From an uncultured Campylobacter sp. (GTDB lineage Bacteria; Campylobacterota; Campylobacteria; Campylobacterales; Campylobacteraceae), in the NCBI RefSeq assembly GCF_947255105.1, contig NZ_CAMYFP010000005.1, positions 1 to 64,000 on the forward strand: a DNA stretch of 64,000 bases, in the 5' to 3' direction. The notes under the pieces are model-generated. The model worked only from the letters and a program-made list of their open reading frames with translations. It was not told the DNA's origin and searched no databases. Position numbers and translations under genes: made by a program. Below, piece by piece: positions 23,828 to 32,788 of this stretch. The stretch's first letter is position 1. The number at the start of each line of letters is the position of its first letter.

Positions 23828-26212
23828 GTGCAGATAGAAAACAGACAGACCTTTCCTATGGAACTTCCAATAATTGTAGAAGATGAACTTTTTTTATATC
23901 CATTCATGATAACACCGCTATTTTTGAGTGATGAAAAGAATATTGAGGCACTTGAACTTGCACAAAAAAACCAAACTATGATAATGGTAGCAACACAAAA
24001 AAGTCAATATAGCGGACAAAGGGACTTTGACTCTATCTTTGATGCAGGTGTTATAGGTAGCATTATGAGAGTTACTAAACTACCAGATGGAAGAGTTAAA
24101 ATCTTATTTCAAGGCTCACTCAAAGGAAAGCTAATAAGACCAGTAACTAGCTTTCCGCTTGTTGGCCTGATAGATACTATCGAGATGGAGCTTGGCGAAA
24201 AAGAAAAAATCACCCCACTTCTCAATGTCCTAAAAGAGCGAGTTAGAAGTTTTGGAAACTCATCTCATCTCTTTCCGCCAGATCTTTTAAAAACGATAGA
24301 AGATAGTTCAGATGCATTGAGAATTTGCGATCTAGTCCTTAGTAGTATGAAGCTAAAAAACAGAGAGTCTTATAAATTTTTCGTAATGACAAATTTAGAA
24401 GAGAAACTTTACAAACTAATAGAGCTAGTAAGCTCACAGATAGAGAGCCAAAAGCTCGAAAAAGAGATAAAGACCAAAGTCCATTCCAAGATAGAACAGA
24501 CAAATAAAGAGTTTTTTTTAAAAGAGCAGCTCAAACAGATACAAAAAGAGCTTGGAAGCGATGATGAGAGAGAAGATCAAACTAAAGAGTATAGAAAAAA
24601 ACTAAAAAAGAAAAAGCCCTTTATAGATGAAGATGGACAAAAAGAGATAGAAAAGCAGATTGATAGATTTGCAAGACTTCATCCTGATTCGGCTGATTCG
24701 GCTATGGTGCAAAGCTATCTTGACTGGGTTTTGGAGGTCCCTTTTGAAAAACTAGCTACCAAGTCAATGCTAGTAAGCGATGTGCAAAATCAACTAGATA
24801 TTGATCACTATGGACTACAAAAGCCAAAAGAGCGGATAGTTGAGTATTTTGCGTTAAGAGAGCTTTTGGAGCTTAGAGGCAAAAGCCAGAAGTCAAACAA
24901 CGGTATCATTCTTTGTTTTGTAGGACCTCCTGGAGTTGGAAAGACAAGTCTTGCAAACTCCATAGCAAAGGCACTTAAAAGAAGTTTGGTGCGTATAGCG
25001 CTTGGTGGATTGGAAGATGTAAATGAGTTAAGAGGTCATAGAAGAACCTATGTTGGTGCTATGCCTGGACGAGTGGTGCAAGGACTTATCGAGGCAAAAG
25101 AGATGAATCCTGTCTTTGTGCTTGATGAGATAGATAAACTTTCAAGAAACTTTAGAGGCGATCCTACCGCTGTTTTGCTTGAGATTTTGGATCCTGAACA
25201 AAATAGTAAATTTAGGGATTATTATCTAAATTTCAATATAAATTTAAGCAAAATCATCTTTGTAGCAACAGCAAATGATCTCTCTATGATACCAGCGCCA
25301 CTTAGAGATAGAATGGAGTTTATCTACCTAAATTCCTACACACCGCAAGAGAAATTTCACATAGCCAAAAAATACCTACTTCCTCAAGAGTTGCAAAAAC
25401 ATGGGCTTTTAGCTAATGAAGTTGGCATAAGCGATGCAACACTAAAGCTTATAATATCGGACTACACAAGAGAGAGCGGCGTTAGAAATTTAAGAAGAGC
25501 AATAGCCTCTATTCTTAGAAAAATAGCTGTTAAAATACTCAAAAAAGAGAGTGATGGCAAGGTAGTTGTAAATAGCAAAAACTTAAATAAATTTTTAGAT
25601 AAAAAAGTTTTTGAGATAGATGCAGTATCAAAAAACAACTATGTAGGTCTTGTAAATGGACTTGCTTGGACTAGCGTTGGTGGCGATATTTTGCAGATAG
25701 AGGCCATCAAAATCAAAGGCAAAGGCGAGCTAAAAATAACAGGTCATCTTGGCGATGTTATGAAAGAGTCAGCACAAATTGCCTTTAGCGTGGTAAAGGT
25801 GCTAATCGACAATGGCAAAATCAAAGCTATAGATGAGAGAGGCAGCAAAGATAACGAGCAAATTTATAATAAATTTAATCTTCATCTACACGTGCCAGAG
25901 GGCGCTACTCCAAAAGATGGTCCAAGTGCTGGAATCACAATGGCTACAGCAATCGCCTCTATCTTTACAGAGAAAAAAGTGCGCTCAAATGTAGCAATGA
26001 CTGGCGAGATAACTCTTCAAGGAAAGGTTTTGCCAATTGGTGGCTTAAAAGAAAAGCTCATAGCCGCACACAGAGCCAAGATAAAAACAGCACTAATTCC
26101 TAGAAAAAATTATGAGAGAGATCTAGACGAGATCCCTGAAGAGGTGCAAAAAAGCCTTGAAATTTTGCCTGTAGATACCATAGAAGATGTGCTTAAAGTG
26201 GCACTTATATGA
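23828..26212 (+). CDS. lon: ATP-dependent protease Lon
   Basis: Lon degrades damaged and regulatory proteins in the cytoplasm. The start is GTG at 23828, five bases behind AAGGAG; an ATG overlapping it by one base is out of frame and stops at once. Domains run in the standard order: N-terminal substrate domain (about 10-210), coiled coil, AAA+ module with Walker A GPPGVGKT (366-373) and Walker B VFVLDEIDKL, and the protease domain with catalytic Ser700 (DGPSAG) and Lys743 (GGLKEKL). It is 794 residues, normal for the family. Confidence 0.98.
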   Translation: MQIENRQTFPMELPIIVEDELFLYPFMITPLFLSDEKNIEALELAQKNQTMIMVATQKSQYSGQRDFDSIFDAGVIGSIMRVTKLPDGRVKILFQGSLKGKLIRPVTSFPLVGLIDTIEMELGEKEKITPLLNVLKERVRSFGNSSHLFPPDLLKTIEDSSDALRICDLVLSSMKLKNRESYKFFVMTNLEEKLYKLIELVSSQIESQKLEKEIKTKVHSKIEQTNKEFFLKEQLKQIQKELGSDDEREDQTKEYRKKLKKKKPFIDEDGQKEIEKQIDRFARLHPDSADSAMVQSYLDWVLEVPFEKLATKSMLVSDVQNQLDIDHYGLQKPKERIVEYFALRELLELRGKSQKSNNGIILCFVGPPGVGKTSLANSIAKALKRSLVRIALGGLEDVNELRGHRRTYVGAMPGRVVQGLIEAKEMNPVFVLDEIDKLSRNFRGDPTAVLLEILDPEQNSKFRDYYLNFNINLSKIIFVATANDLSMIPAPLRDRMEFIYLNSYTPQEKFHIAKKYLLPQELQKHGLLANEVGISDATLKLIISDYTRESGVRNLRRAIASILRKIAVKILKKESDGKVVVNSKNLNKFLDKKVFEIDAVSKNNYVGLVNGLAWTSVGGDILQIEAIKIKGKGELKITGHLGDVMKESAQIAFSVVKVLIDNGKIKAIDERGSKDNEQIYNKFNLHLHVPEGATPKDGPSAGITMATAIASIFTEKKVRSNVAMTGEITLQGKVLPIGGLKEKLIAAHRAKIKTALIPRKNYERDLDEIPEEVQKSLEILPVDTIEDVLKVALI

Positions 26213-26272
26213 CAATATAGGGTTTATTTTAGAAAAATGGCTTAGTTTAAACAAAAAATAAACATTGATATG

Positions 26273-26278
26273 TATAAT
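26273..26278 (+). promoter_or_regulatory. Probable -10 box in front of the 144-residue protein gene
   Basis: A perfect TATAAT, preceded directly by TG, lies 33 bases before the start codon of the next gene. This separates that gene from the lon transcript. Confidence 0.6.
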
Positions 26279-26310
26279 TAAGCCATTATCTTAATAATAG
26301 GATTGTTGCA

Positions 26311-26745
26311 ATGACTAAAGAACAGACTATTGGTACATTTGAAAATGCTATGTCACAGCAATTTTTTTTGATGACCCGCATCAAAAATGCCATTCTTTCT
26401 GGTAGAGCTGAAGACTTTTTGGATATCGTTGGCAAAGAGGAGCTTTTTGGTGAGTTTTTTTATGATGAGAAATTTAAGCTAGAAGATTTGGTTGGTATCA
26501 TATTTTTTGATAGTATTTCAAAAAAATACGAAGAATGGAAAAAAACCTGTGAAAAAATTTACTCTATCTTTTTAGAAAACCCAATATCGCCAAAATCCAA
26601 GCTCAAACATCTTGAAGAAAATGACTATGAGATTGCAGAGGCACTTTTTGAAAGCTTAGAAAATATACACGATCTTATGCACGCATCTTGTGAATCGGCT
26701 CAAAGTAGATTGCACGCACTAAACAAAGATCACTTTAAGGCTTGA
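26311..26745 (+). CDS. Hypothetical soluble protein, 144 residues
   Basis: No domain is recognised. The protein is predicted to be soluble and mostly helical, with no signal peptide or membrane segment. It contains short acidic helices (EELFGEFFYDEKFKLED) and two cysteines (KTCEK and ASCES). It has its own promoter between lon and the convergent ArgJ-like gene, whose end it overlaps by 16 bases. The clean frame, ATG start and promoter support it as a real gene. Confidence 0.7.
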   Translation: MTKEQTIGTFENAMSQQFFLMTRIKNAILSGRAEDFLDIVGKEELFGEFFYDEKFKLEDLVGIIFFDSISKKYEEWKKTCEKIYSIFLENPISPKSKLKHLEENDYEIAEALFESLENIHDLMHASCESAQSRLHALNKDHFKA

Positions 26746-27623
26746 TAGGCAGTGTAGCAACTACTAGCTACACCCAAGTCGCAAACTATCTTAAAGCTTT
26801 TCTTTTGAGTGATGTTATAAACTTTTTGTTGGCTCTCTTTACTTAAATTTGGTTGCTCTTTGCTATATATCAAAAGGTCATTTAGATAAATTTTAACTTT
26901 ATCCATATCACTTTGTTGAAGTATCAAAGCCATTTTTTCTATATCTGAGTTTTTTAGTTTTTCTACAACAGCTCTGGCCTCATCGCTATTTTTTGCGCCC
27001 TTTATTTCAAAAACTACAATTTTTTTGTAACTGTCTCTTAGGCTCATTATAAAAAGCTCTCTTAAGAGCATATTTAAAGCTCTCTTAAAAGCCATTTTGT
27101 CGTATGGTTTTGTTTGGCTTGTTACAAATATAACATTATCGTTTGTTATCTCATCTTTCAAAAGAGCGCCAAAACTTTGCTCCATAGCCTCTTTTAGAAG
27201 CTCTTTTTGATCTGTTTTTGGGATATTTGTATCGGTTAAAATTAGGCAAGTTGTGGAGTTGGAAGATGAAATTTGACAAACTCCTGCAAGGTTAAAGCTA
27301 CTGCTATCTTTTTTGACATTTAGACAAAGTTCATAAAAACCCTCTTTGCTTGTAAAAGCTTTGTTAAATTTCTCAAATTTGATGAAGAGTGGAGCTGTTT
27401 TTGGTGAAAGTTTTTTTAAAATATCATATTTTGAAGCTATCAGTAAAGCGTTGCTAGTTGTTGGTTGCTCTTTTTCAAAAATAGTTTTAAATTTATCCCT
27501 GCTAGTCAAATTTAAGCTCTCAAAAGGGCCATTTGCTCTTATTAAAAAAGCTTCATTCATCGGCTCAAAACAAAAGCCATCAACGTTTATAACTCCGTCC
27601 TTCAAAGGAAAGATATCAAACAT
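26730..27623 (-). CDS. Shortened, divergent ArgJ-like protein
   Basis: I recognise the glutamate/ornithine N-acetyltransferase (ArgJ) fold from several aligned stretches: SFGALLKDEITNDNVIF (150-166) corresponds to the SFN-ITVDGDTSTNDTV block, FKRALNMLL...MSLRD to the helix before the DGEGATK motif, IKGAKNSDEARAV to the VTGA-EAR block, and IVCDLGVASSCYTA to the C-terminal DLGxG strand. In ArgJ a precursor is cut before the threonine of MATML; here STTCL (123-127) keeps a threonine but has lost the flanking residues. The glycine-rich oxyanion loop and DGEGATK motif are missing. At 297 residues it is about 100 shorter than ArgJ. Catalytic activity is therefore doubtful. It follows the potassium-channel gene, overlapping its end by eight bases. 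Confidence 0.6.
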   Translation of the reverse strand: MFDIFPLKDGVINVDGFCFEPMNEAFLIRANGPFESLNLTSRDKFKTIFEKEQPTTSNALLIASKYDILKKLSPKTAPLFIKFEKFNKAFTSKEGFYELCLNVKKDSSSFNLAGVCQISSSNSTTCLILTDTNIPKTDQKELLKEAMEQSFGALLKDEITNDNVIFVTSQTKPYDKMAFKRALNMLLRELFIMSLRDSYKKIVVFEIKGAKNSDEARAVVEKLKNSDIEKMALILQQSDMDKVKIYLNDLLIYSKEQPNLSKESQQKVYNITQKKSFKIVCDLGVASSCYTAYQALK

Positions 27624-28743
27624 ATTTAACCTCTTTTGGCTTATATTTTAGGGAAACTAGCCTTTTTGCCATTCTTATGCCCTCCGCTGTCCCTACAACA
27701 AAGAGTCTTGCGTTGCTACCAATTAGCACATCGCCCTCTGGCATCGGTATAAACTTGCTATTTTCATCGGTTATTCCTATGACATTTGCCTTTGTCATAT
27801 CTCTAAGTCTAGTCTCTGAAAGTCTTTTAAATCTAAGCCAAGAGTAAGGCGGCACAACAATCTCTTCTATATCAATAAGTGAGTCTTTTTGGTAGAGAAA
27901 CTTATCCAAGATATTTTCCATATCGGGACGAACGCTTATTGCGCTTAGTCTTTGTGCGGCAAGTTTTGATGGTGAAACAACAGAGTTTGCTCCAAGTTTT
28001 TTTAACTTTTCAATGTCATTTTTGGTATCTGCTGAACTCATAACAAAATATGGCTCTCTTCCTAATTCCGCCTCATAAAGCCTTACAGTTGCGATAAGTG
28101 CGATATTGTCAGCGATATTTTGACTAAGAGAGATAACTCCTTTTGCACTTGATAAATTCGCCTTCAAAAGCGACTCTTCGGTGTGCGGCTCGCCAACTAT
28201 GTAGTAGGGATATTTATATTTTAGAGCAATTTCTTCAAGCTTTTCATCTACATCAATTACAACAAATGGTATGTGATTTAGCCTAAACTGCTCCGTTAGG
28301 TCAATGGTATAAATATTGTGATAGCAAACGATGAAGTGGTTTTTTAGTCGTGCAATTTTATAGATCATATTTCGCTCTTTTATAAGTTTGATTAGCTTTC
28401 CATTCTTAAGAGTTTCTATCAAAAGACCCATTGAAAAGGTAAATGCGATAAAACCCATAAAAATAAAAAGAATTGTAAAAAGTCGTCCTGCAGTAGTTAT
28501 CTGTGCAACTTCGGTAAAACCAACTGTCGTGAAGGTCATTCCAGCTTGATAAATGCCATCTATCAAAGAGAAGTTGCTAAAAAATACATAGCCCATAGCC
28601 CCAATCATAAGCATTGCAACAATGAGAATGAGTGGAAGTCTAAAGGGCTTTAGTTGTTCGTAGAGATCTGCGTTTAAATCTATCTTTGGTTTTGCAGGAG
28701 TTTGCCAGTTAAGAAATCTCTTTATTTTATCTAAAAGTGACAT
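27616..28743 (-). CDS. Two-helix potassium channel with RCK domain
   Basis: The protein (375 residues) has two membrane helices (about 37-56 and 88-112) flanking a pore loop with TVGFTE at 73-78, in place of the usual TVGYGD filter. A cytoplasmic RCK module follows: TrkA_N-like domain (about 130-250) and TrkA_C-like domain (about 285-370). The nucleotide-binding loop, normally GxGxxG, reads VCYHNIYTIDL, so the usual ligand site is altered. The overall layout is that of MthK-type channels that set potassium flux. It lies behind rpmB and overlaps the ArgJ-like gene. The channel class is firm; ion selectivity is not. Confidence 0.85.
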   Translation of the reverse strand: MSLLDKIKRFLNWQTPAKPKIDLNADLYEQLKPFRLPLILIVAMLMIGAMGYVFFSNFSLIDGIYQAGMTFTTVGFTEVAQITTAGRLFTILFIFMGFIAFTFSMGLLIETLKNGKLIKLIKERNMIYKIARLKNHFIVCYHNIYTIDLTEQFRLNHIPFVVIDVDEKLEEIALKYKYPYYIVGEPHTEESLLKANLSSAKGVISLSQNIADNIALIATVRLYEAELGREPYFVMSSADTKNDIEKLKKLGANSVVSPSKLAAQRLSAISVRPDMENILDKFLYQKDSLIDIEEIVVPPYSWLRFKRLSETRLRDMTKANVIGITDENSKFIPMPEGDVLIGSNARLFVVGTAEGIRMAKRLVSLKYKPKEVKYV

Positions 28744-28788
28744 ATCTTAAATTTATGCCATTTTTTTAAATTTATTGACAAATTTATA

Positions 28789-28980
28789 CTATTTTGACTG
28801 TTTTCTCATAGTTCTTAAAGTTGAAGCGGCTATTTTGATCTTTCTTGTCGTTCCATCCTCTAAGACAACTCTAACTGTTCTTAAATTTGGTAAAAATATT
28901 CTTTTGTTTTTGTTGTTTGCGTGGCTTACTCTATGTCCTGTCATAGGACCTTTGCCTGTTATAGCGCATCTTTTTGCCAT
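28789..28980 (-). CDS. rpmB: Ribosomal protein bL28
   Basis: This is the 63-residue large-subunit protein, starting MAKRCAITGKGPMTGHRVSHANNK, the characteristic bL28 opening, with a basic C-terminus (TLRTMRKQSK). It has its own promoter and precedes the potassium-channel gene. The neighbourhood with rpe and a dnaQ-like gene on the other strand matches the C. jejuni order as I recall it. Confidence 0.98.
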   Translation of the reverse strand: MAKRCAITGKGPMTGHRVSHANNKNKRIFLPNLRTVRVVLEDGTTRKIKIAASTLRTMRKQSK

Positions 28981-29015
28981 GTTGGTTCCTTTTTGATGAT
29001 TTTAAATAAGGGATT

Positions 29016-29024
29016 ATTTTATCA
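29016..29024 (-). promoter_or_regulatory. Extended -10 promoter of rpmB
   Basis: The minus strand reads TGATAAAAT at this place, about 36 bases upstream of the rpmB start codon, behind a T-rich stretch. Confidence 0.55.
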
Positions 29025-29139
29025 AAATAAGTTTTATATTAACTTAAAAGCCAAATTTAATAGCCCATTTATCGTTAAATTTAACTAAATAAAAATAAAT
29101 TTCTAAATTTTATATAAGCTAAATCTCAATCAAAGAGTA

Positions 29140-29145
29140 TATAAT
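29140..29145 (+). promoter_or_regulatory. Probable -10 box of the rpe-dnaQ operon
   Basis: A perfect TATAAT lies 31 bases upstream of the rpe start codon; no other promoter-like sequence lies closer. Confidence 0.6.
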
Positions 29146-29175
29146 CCATATTTAAAAAGAGTTCAAAGGCAAAAA

Positions 29176-29823
29176 ATGTATGTTGCACCAAGTATTTTAT
29201 CGGCTGATTTTGGGATATTAAAAGATGAGATTGTAGCTATTTGCGAGGCTGGAGCTGATCTTATTCATGTTGATGTTATGGATGGGCATTTTGTTCCAAA
29301 TCTGACCATCGGACCTTTGGTTGTAGAGGCGGTAAAAAAGGCTGCTAGCAAGCCACTTGATATCCATCTTATGGTAAAAGATATCCCATTTTTTGTAGAG
29401 CTATTTTTGCCACTTAAGCCTAAATTTCTAAGCTTTCACATCGAAGAGGCAACTCACCCTTTAAGAGTTATAAAAGAGATTAGAGATGCTGGGGTCTCGC
29501 CTGCTATAGTTCTAAATCCTCACACTCCAATATCAACTTTGGAATTTATAATAAAAGAGGTTGATATGGTACTTCTAATGAGCGTCAATCCCGGTTTTGG
29601 CGGACAAAGCTTCATACCATCAACACTTACCAAAATAAGGCAACTAAGAGAGCTTATCGATAAAAGTGGTGCTGCTTGTATGATAGAGGTAGATGGTGGC
29701 GTAAATGGACTAAATATAGCAGACATCGAAGAGGCAGGCGCTGATATAGTTGTGGCTGGTAGCTATATCTTTTCATCAAAAAATTATGCAGAGTCAATCC
29801 GCTCTTTAAAGCTTGAATTTTGA
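29176..29823 (+). CDS. rpe: Ribulose-phosphate 3-epimerase
   Basis: Rpe interconverts ribulose 5-phosphate and xylulose 5-phosphate in the pentose phosphate pathway. The 215-residue TIM-barrel protein has APSILSADF at its start, the metal-binding HVDVMDGHFVPN and HLMV motifs, SVNPGFGGQ and the final VDGGV and AGSYIF phosphate loops. All catalytic histidines and aspartates of the family are present. It overlaps the next gene by four bases. Confidence 0.98.
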   Translation: MYVAPSILSADFGILKDEIVAICEAGADLIHVDVMDGHFVPNLTIGPLVVEAVKKAASKPLDIHLMVKDIPFFVELFLPLKPKFLSFHIEEATHPLRVIKEIRDAGVSPAIVLNPHTPISTLEFIIKEVDMVLLMSVNPGFGGQSFIPSTLTKIRQLRELIDKSGAACMIEVDGGVNGLNIADIEEAGADIVVAGSYIFSSKNYAESIRSLKLEF

Positions 29824-30605
29824 CAAAACAACTCGAAAATCTCATCTCGCTTTTAGCAAGAACTAGCCTTAACTATCATGACTTTATACATAAGGCCTAT
29901 CAAATAGAGGAGATTACTGAGATTTTTGATCCAAAAGATCTCTCTATGTGGAAGTTGCTTGGGCTAGAGATAGTTAAACTTGACAACACCAAACTCACTC
30001 TAAAAACAAGGCAGAGAGATTTTATAGATGATAAGTTTTGCATAGTTGATATTGAGACAAGCGGGAGCATAAAGAGCGGTCAAATCATCGAAATTGGTGC
30101 AATTAAGGTAAATTTAAAGAGCAAAGAGATAATTGATAGGTTTAAGACTTTTATAAGTGCACCATCTATCCCACCAGAGATCCAAGAGCTAACAGGTATA
30201 AGTTTAGATGACTTAAAAGATGCGCCACCACTTTCCTATGTTTTGGAGAAATTTAGGCTATTTTTAGGCACTAGCATTTTTGTCGCGCACAATGTTAGAT
30301 TTGACTATGACTATATAAGCAAAAGTATGCAAGAGCTTGGTTTTGGAATACTTCTAAACAGAAGACTTTGTACCATAGATCTAGCAAGAAGAACAATACC
30401 TGCCACAAAGTATGGACTTGGTAGCCTAAAAGAGCAGCTAAACATCAGTGGTAAACACCACAGAGCATTAAATGATGCAATAAGTGCTTGGGAGGTTTTA
30501 AAAGTTTCGCTTAAACAGCTTCCTTGGTATGTGCAAACTACAGAAGATCTAATAACATTTAGTAAAACTGCCGCTAGCTTGAAGATAGCAGCAGTTAAAG
30601 AGTAA
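29820..30605 (+). CDS. dnaQ: 3'-5' exonuclease of the DnaQ (epsilon) family
   Basis: The protein is a DEDDh exonuclease, probably the proofreading subunit of DNA polymerase III. It starts with TTG in the overlap TTGA with rpe. Residues 1-70 are an extra N-terminal helical region; the nuclease fold follows with DIETSG (77-82), the second motif HNVRFDYDYI and the third HHRALNDA. Family members in campylobacters have the same extension. At 261 residues it lacks the C-terminal polymerase-binding region of E. coli DnaQ, so a free exonuclease role is also possible. Confidence 0.88.
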   Translation: MTKQLENLISLLARTSLNYHDFIHKAYQIEEITEIFDPKDLSMWKLLGLEIVKLDNTKLTLKTRQRDFIDDKFCIVDIETSGSIKSGQIIEIGAIKVNLKSKEIIDRFKTFISAPSIPPEIQELTGISLDDLKDAPPLSYVLEKFRLFLGTSIFVAHNVRFDYDYISKSMQELGFGILLNRRLCTIDLARRTIPATKYGLGSLKEQLNISGKHHRALNDAISAWEVLKVSLKQLPWYVQTTEDLITFSKTAASLKIAAVKE

Positions 30606-30607
30606 AT

Positions 30608-31291
30608 TTAGTCATCCAAAGAGTATTTTACAACTGCTTTGGCAAGTTCGTTTGTAGCATCTAAAAAAACTCTCTCTTTTTTGAGATATGGTAACATTAC
30701 AGGTATTTCTGTGCAACCTGCTATAAAAAGATCTGCCTTAACCTCATCTAAAGCGCTCTCAAGTCTATTTGCTGCCCACTCTACTCTACCGGCTTTTACT
30801 CCATCATATATGGCTGACATTATCCTATCTTGAGCCTCTTTTTTAAACTCCACTGAGTTAAAACCATTTGCGCTCAAAACTAGATCGTAAATTTTAGCCT
30901 TTTTTGTAGCAGTAGTTCCAACAACTGCTATATTTTTAACACCTTTAAAATCCCTCTTAATAGCCTCTACGGCAATAGTATTAATCCTCAAAATCTCAAT
31001 ACCAACCTCTTTTTCTATAGCATCTGCAAAGTAGTGAGCTGTGTTACAAGCTATGCAAAGTGCTTCACAGCCACCATTTTTAAGTCTTTTTGCACTCTCT
31101 ATTAGTTGTGGTAAAGGATCTTTATCGCCGCCCAATATAAAAGCTGTTCTATCGGGAATTTGTGGATAATTATCGATAAGTAGCGGAATATTTTCTTGAT
31201 CGCTTTTAGCCTTTGTAAGCTCTACTATCTTTTTAAAAAGATCTATGGTTGCCAAAGGTCCCATTCCGCCCATTATGCCTACTCTTCTCAT
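30608..31291 (-). CDS. Aspartate/glutamate racemase family protein
   Basis: This cofactor-independent racemase (227 residues) has both catalytic cysteines in their motifs: Cys82 in ACNTAH and Cys193 in GCTEIP. The opening MGGMGPLAT is typical of aspartate racemases rather than MurI. It would interconvert L- and D-aspartate (or a similar amino acid). It lies 29 bases behind a dicarboxylate/amino-acid symporter gene, so uptake and racemisation of aspartate or glutamate may be coupled. The exact substrate is not determined by sequence. Confidence 0.92.
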   Translation of the reverse strand: MRRVGIMGGMGPLATIDLFKKIVELTKAKSDQENIPLLIDNYPQIPDRTAFILGGDKDPLPQLIESAKRLKNGGCEALCIACNTAHYFADAIEKEVGIEILRINTIAVEAIKRDFKGVKNIAVVGTTATKKAKIYDLVLSANGFNSVEFKKEAQDRIMSAIYDGVKAGRVEWAANRLESALDEVKADLFIAGCTEIPVMLPYLKKERVFLDATNELAKAVVKYSLDD

Positions 31292-31320
31292 TTTTACCTC
31301 TTTATTATAAATTTAAATTA

Positions 31321-32634
31321 CTATTTCCACTTGCTCATATTAAGCTCGCCCTCTGTTTTTGCAACCCATATAGAGGCAATAACATCACCAACAACATTCA
31401 TAGAAGTTCTTCCCATATCCAAAAGTGCGTCAATTCCTAGTATCATCGCATAGGCTATAGCAACATTGCCATCAACTTTTATGCCAATTGACTCCAAAAC
31501 CAAAAGAAGCATTAAAGCGCCAGCTCCAGGAATTCCAGCTGTTCCAATAGCTGCCAATATCGCAGTGATTACAATAGTCACATATTGACTTGATGTTAGA
31601 TCTATGCCGCAAGCATTTGCTATAAAAAGTGTGCAAACTCCCAAATAAACAGTTGTTCCATTCATATTGACGGTTGCGCCAACAGGCAAAACAAAGCCAT
31701 AGATACTTCTTGGAACACCCATCTCTTTGTCAGTTACATCCATAGTGATAGGCAAAGTTCCATTTGAGCTCCTAGTAACAAAAGCTGTAATCATCGGAGC
31801 ACGAACCTTTTTGAGAAACTCAAGTGGTTTAAGTCCTATAAGAAGACAAATTCCAAAATAGACCAAAACTACCTGCAAAACAAGTCCTGTATAAAGAGCA
31901 GCTGTTACATTGGCAAGTGAGCCAAAAGCTGTAGCACCATTGGCAGAAAAGACCACAAACATAAGGGCAAAAACTCCAATAGGTGCATACTCCATAACCC
32001 ATCTAACTACCTTAAACATAATCTCACTCATACCATCAAAAAAGTTATAGACAGTATCGCCCGCCTTTTTGATGCGTTCATCATCGCTATCTCTTATAAA
32101 AGCTAGACCGATACCAAGAAATATACAAAATGTGATGATTGGTAATATATCGCCCTTTACGATGGATTCAAAAGGATTGGTAGGAATCATATTTAAAAAG
32201 ATCTTGCTAAGTGGCTCTGAGTGTGCCTCTTTTGCAATTGCAATAGATGCGTCACTTAACTCTAGTCCGCTTCCTGGAGCAAACAACAAGCCACAACCTA
32301 GCCCTATGATGATAGCAAAAACTGTAGTTACAAAATAGAAAAATACCGCCTTTACTCCAACTTTTCCAAGATGAGATGGCGCTATAGAGCTAGTTCCTAT
32401 TATCAAAGAACAGATAATGATTGGCACCATAATCATCTTCAAAAGTCTTACAAAAAGATCTCCAAAAGGTGTTAAAAAACCAATCATTTTAGCTCCCAAA
32501 TTTAACTCGCCATTTGGTAGCTCGCCTGCTGTAAAAATCATTCCTACGATAATTCCTGCAATTAGCGCAACAAAGATTCTAACAACTAAGCTTGTATTGA
32601 AATAAAAAGATAATATACTTTTTTTAGATGACAT
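31321..32634 (-). CDS. Sodium/proton:dicarboxylate (amino acid) symporter, DAACS family
   Basis: This inner-membrane carrier of 437 residues has eight to nine hydrophobic segments with the family motifs TRSSNGTLPIT (in the first hairpin loop, where most members have SSxATLP), NMNGTTVY and the second hairpin GIPGAGALMLLLVLESIG. Relatives take up glutamate, aspartate, serine or C4-dicarboxylates. The change to NG in the first hairpin is a small departure and may reflect substrate choice. The racemase gene downstream favours an acidic amino acid as substrate. Confidence 0.92.
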   Translation of the reverse strand: MSSKKSILSFYFNTSLVVRIFVALIAGIIVGMIFTAGELPNGELNLGAKMIGFLTPFGDLFVRLLKMIMVPIIICSLIIGTSSIAPSHLGKVGVKAVFFYFVTTVFAIIIGLGCGLLFAPGSGLELSDASIAIAKEAHSEPLSKIFLNMIPTNPFESIVKGDILPIITFCIFLGIGLAFIRDSDDERIKKAGDTVYNFFDGMSEIMFKVVRWVMEYAPIGVFALMFVVFSANGATAFGSLANVTAALYTGLVLQVVLVYFGICLLIGLKPLEFLKKVRAPMITAFVTRSSNGTLPITMDVTDKEMGVPRSIYGFVLPVGATVNMNGTTVYLGVCTLFIANACGIDLTSSQYVTIVITAILAAIGTAGIPGAGALMLLLVLESIGIKVDGNVAIAYAMILGIDALLDMGRTSMNVVGDVIASIWVAKTEGELNMSKWK

Positions 32635-32659
32635 AAATCCTCCTTAATTGATATGCACC

Positions 32660-32668
32660 ATTTTAACA
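32660..32668 (-). promoter_or_regulatory. Extended -10 promoter of the symporter-racemase operon
   Basis: The minus strand reads TGTTAAAAT, with a T-run just upstream, about 26 bases before the symporter start codon and in front of a good AAGGAGG site. Confidence 0.55.
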
Positions 32669-32751
32669 AAATCTATCTATCAAGAGATTAAAATATAAAA
32701 AAAGTGGCTAAAAATATCTATATATGAGAAAGATCGACTATCAAATTTAAA

Positions 32752-32779
32752 AAAGATAGACCAAATTTAGCCTATCTTT
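32752..32779 (-). terminator. Terminator of the DUF2892 gene
   Basis: AAAGATAG (32752-32759) pairs with CTATCTTT (32772-32779) around 12 bases. On the minus strand the stem is followed by TTTTAAATTT, a T-rich tail, ten bases behind the small gene's stop codon. Confidence 0.65.
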
Positions 32780-32788
32780 AAAATAACT

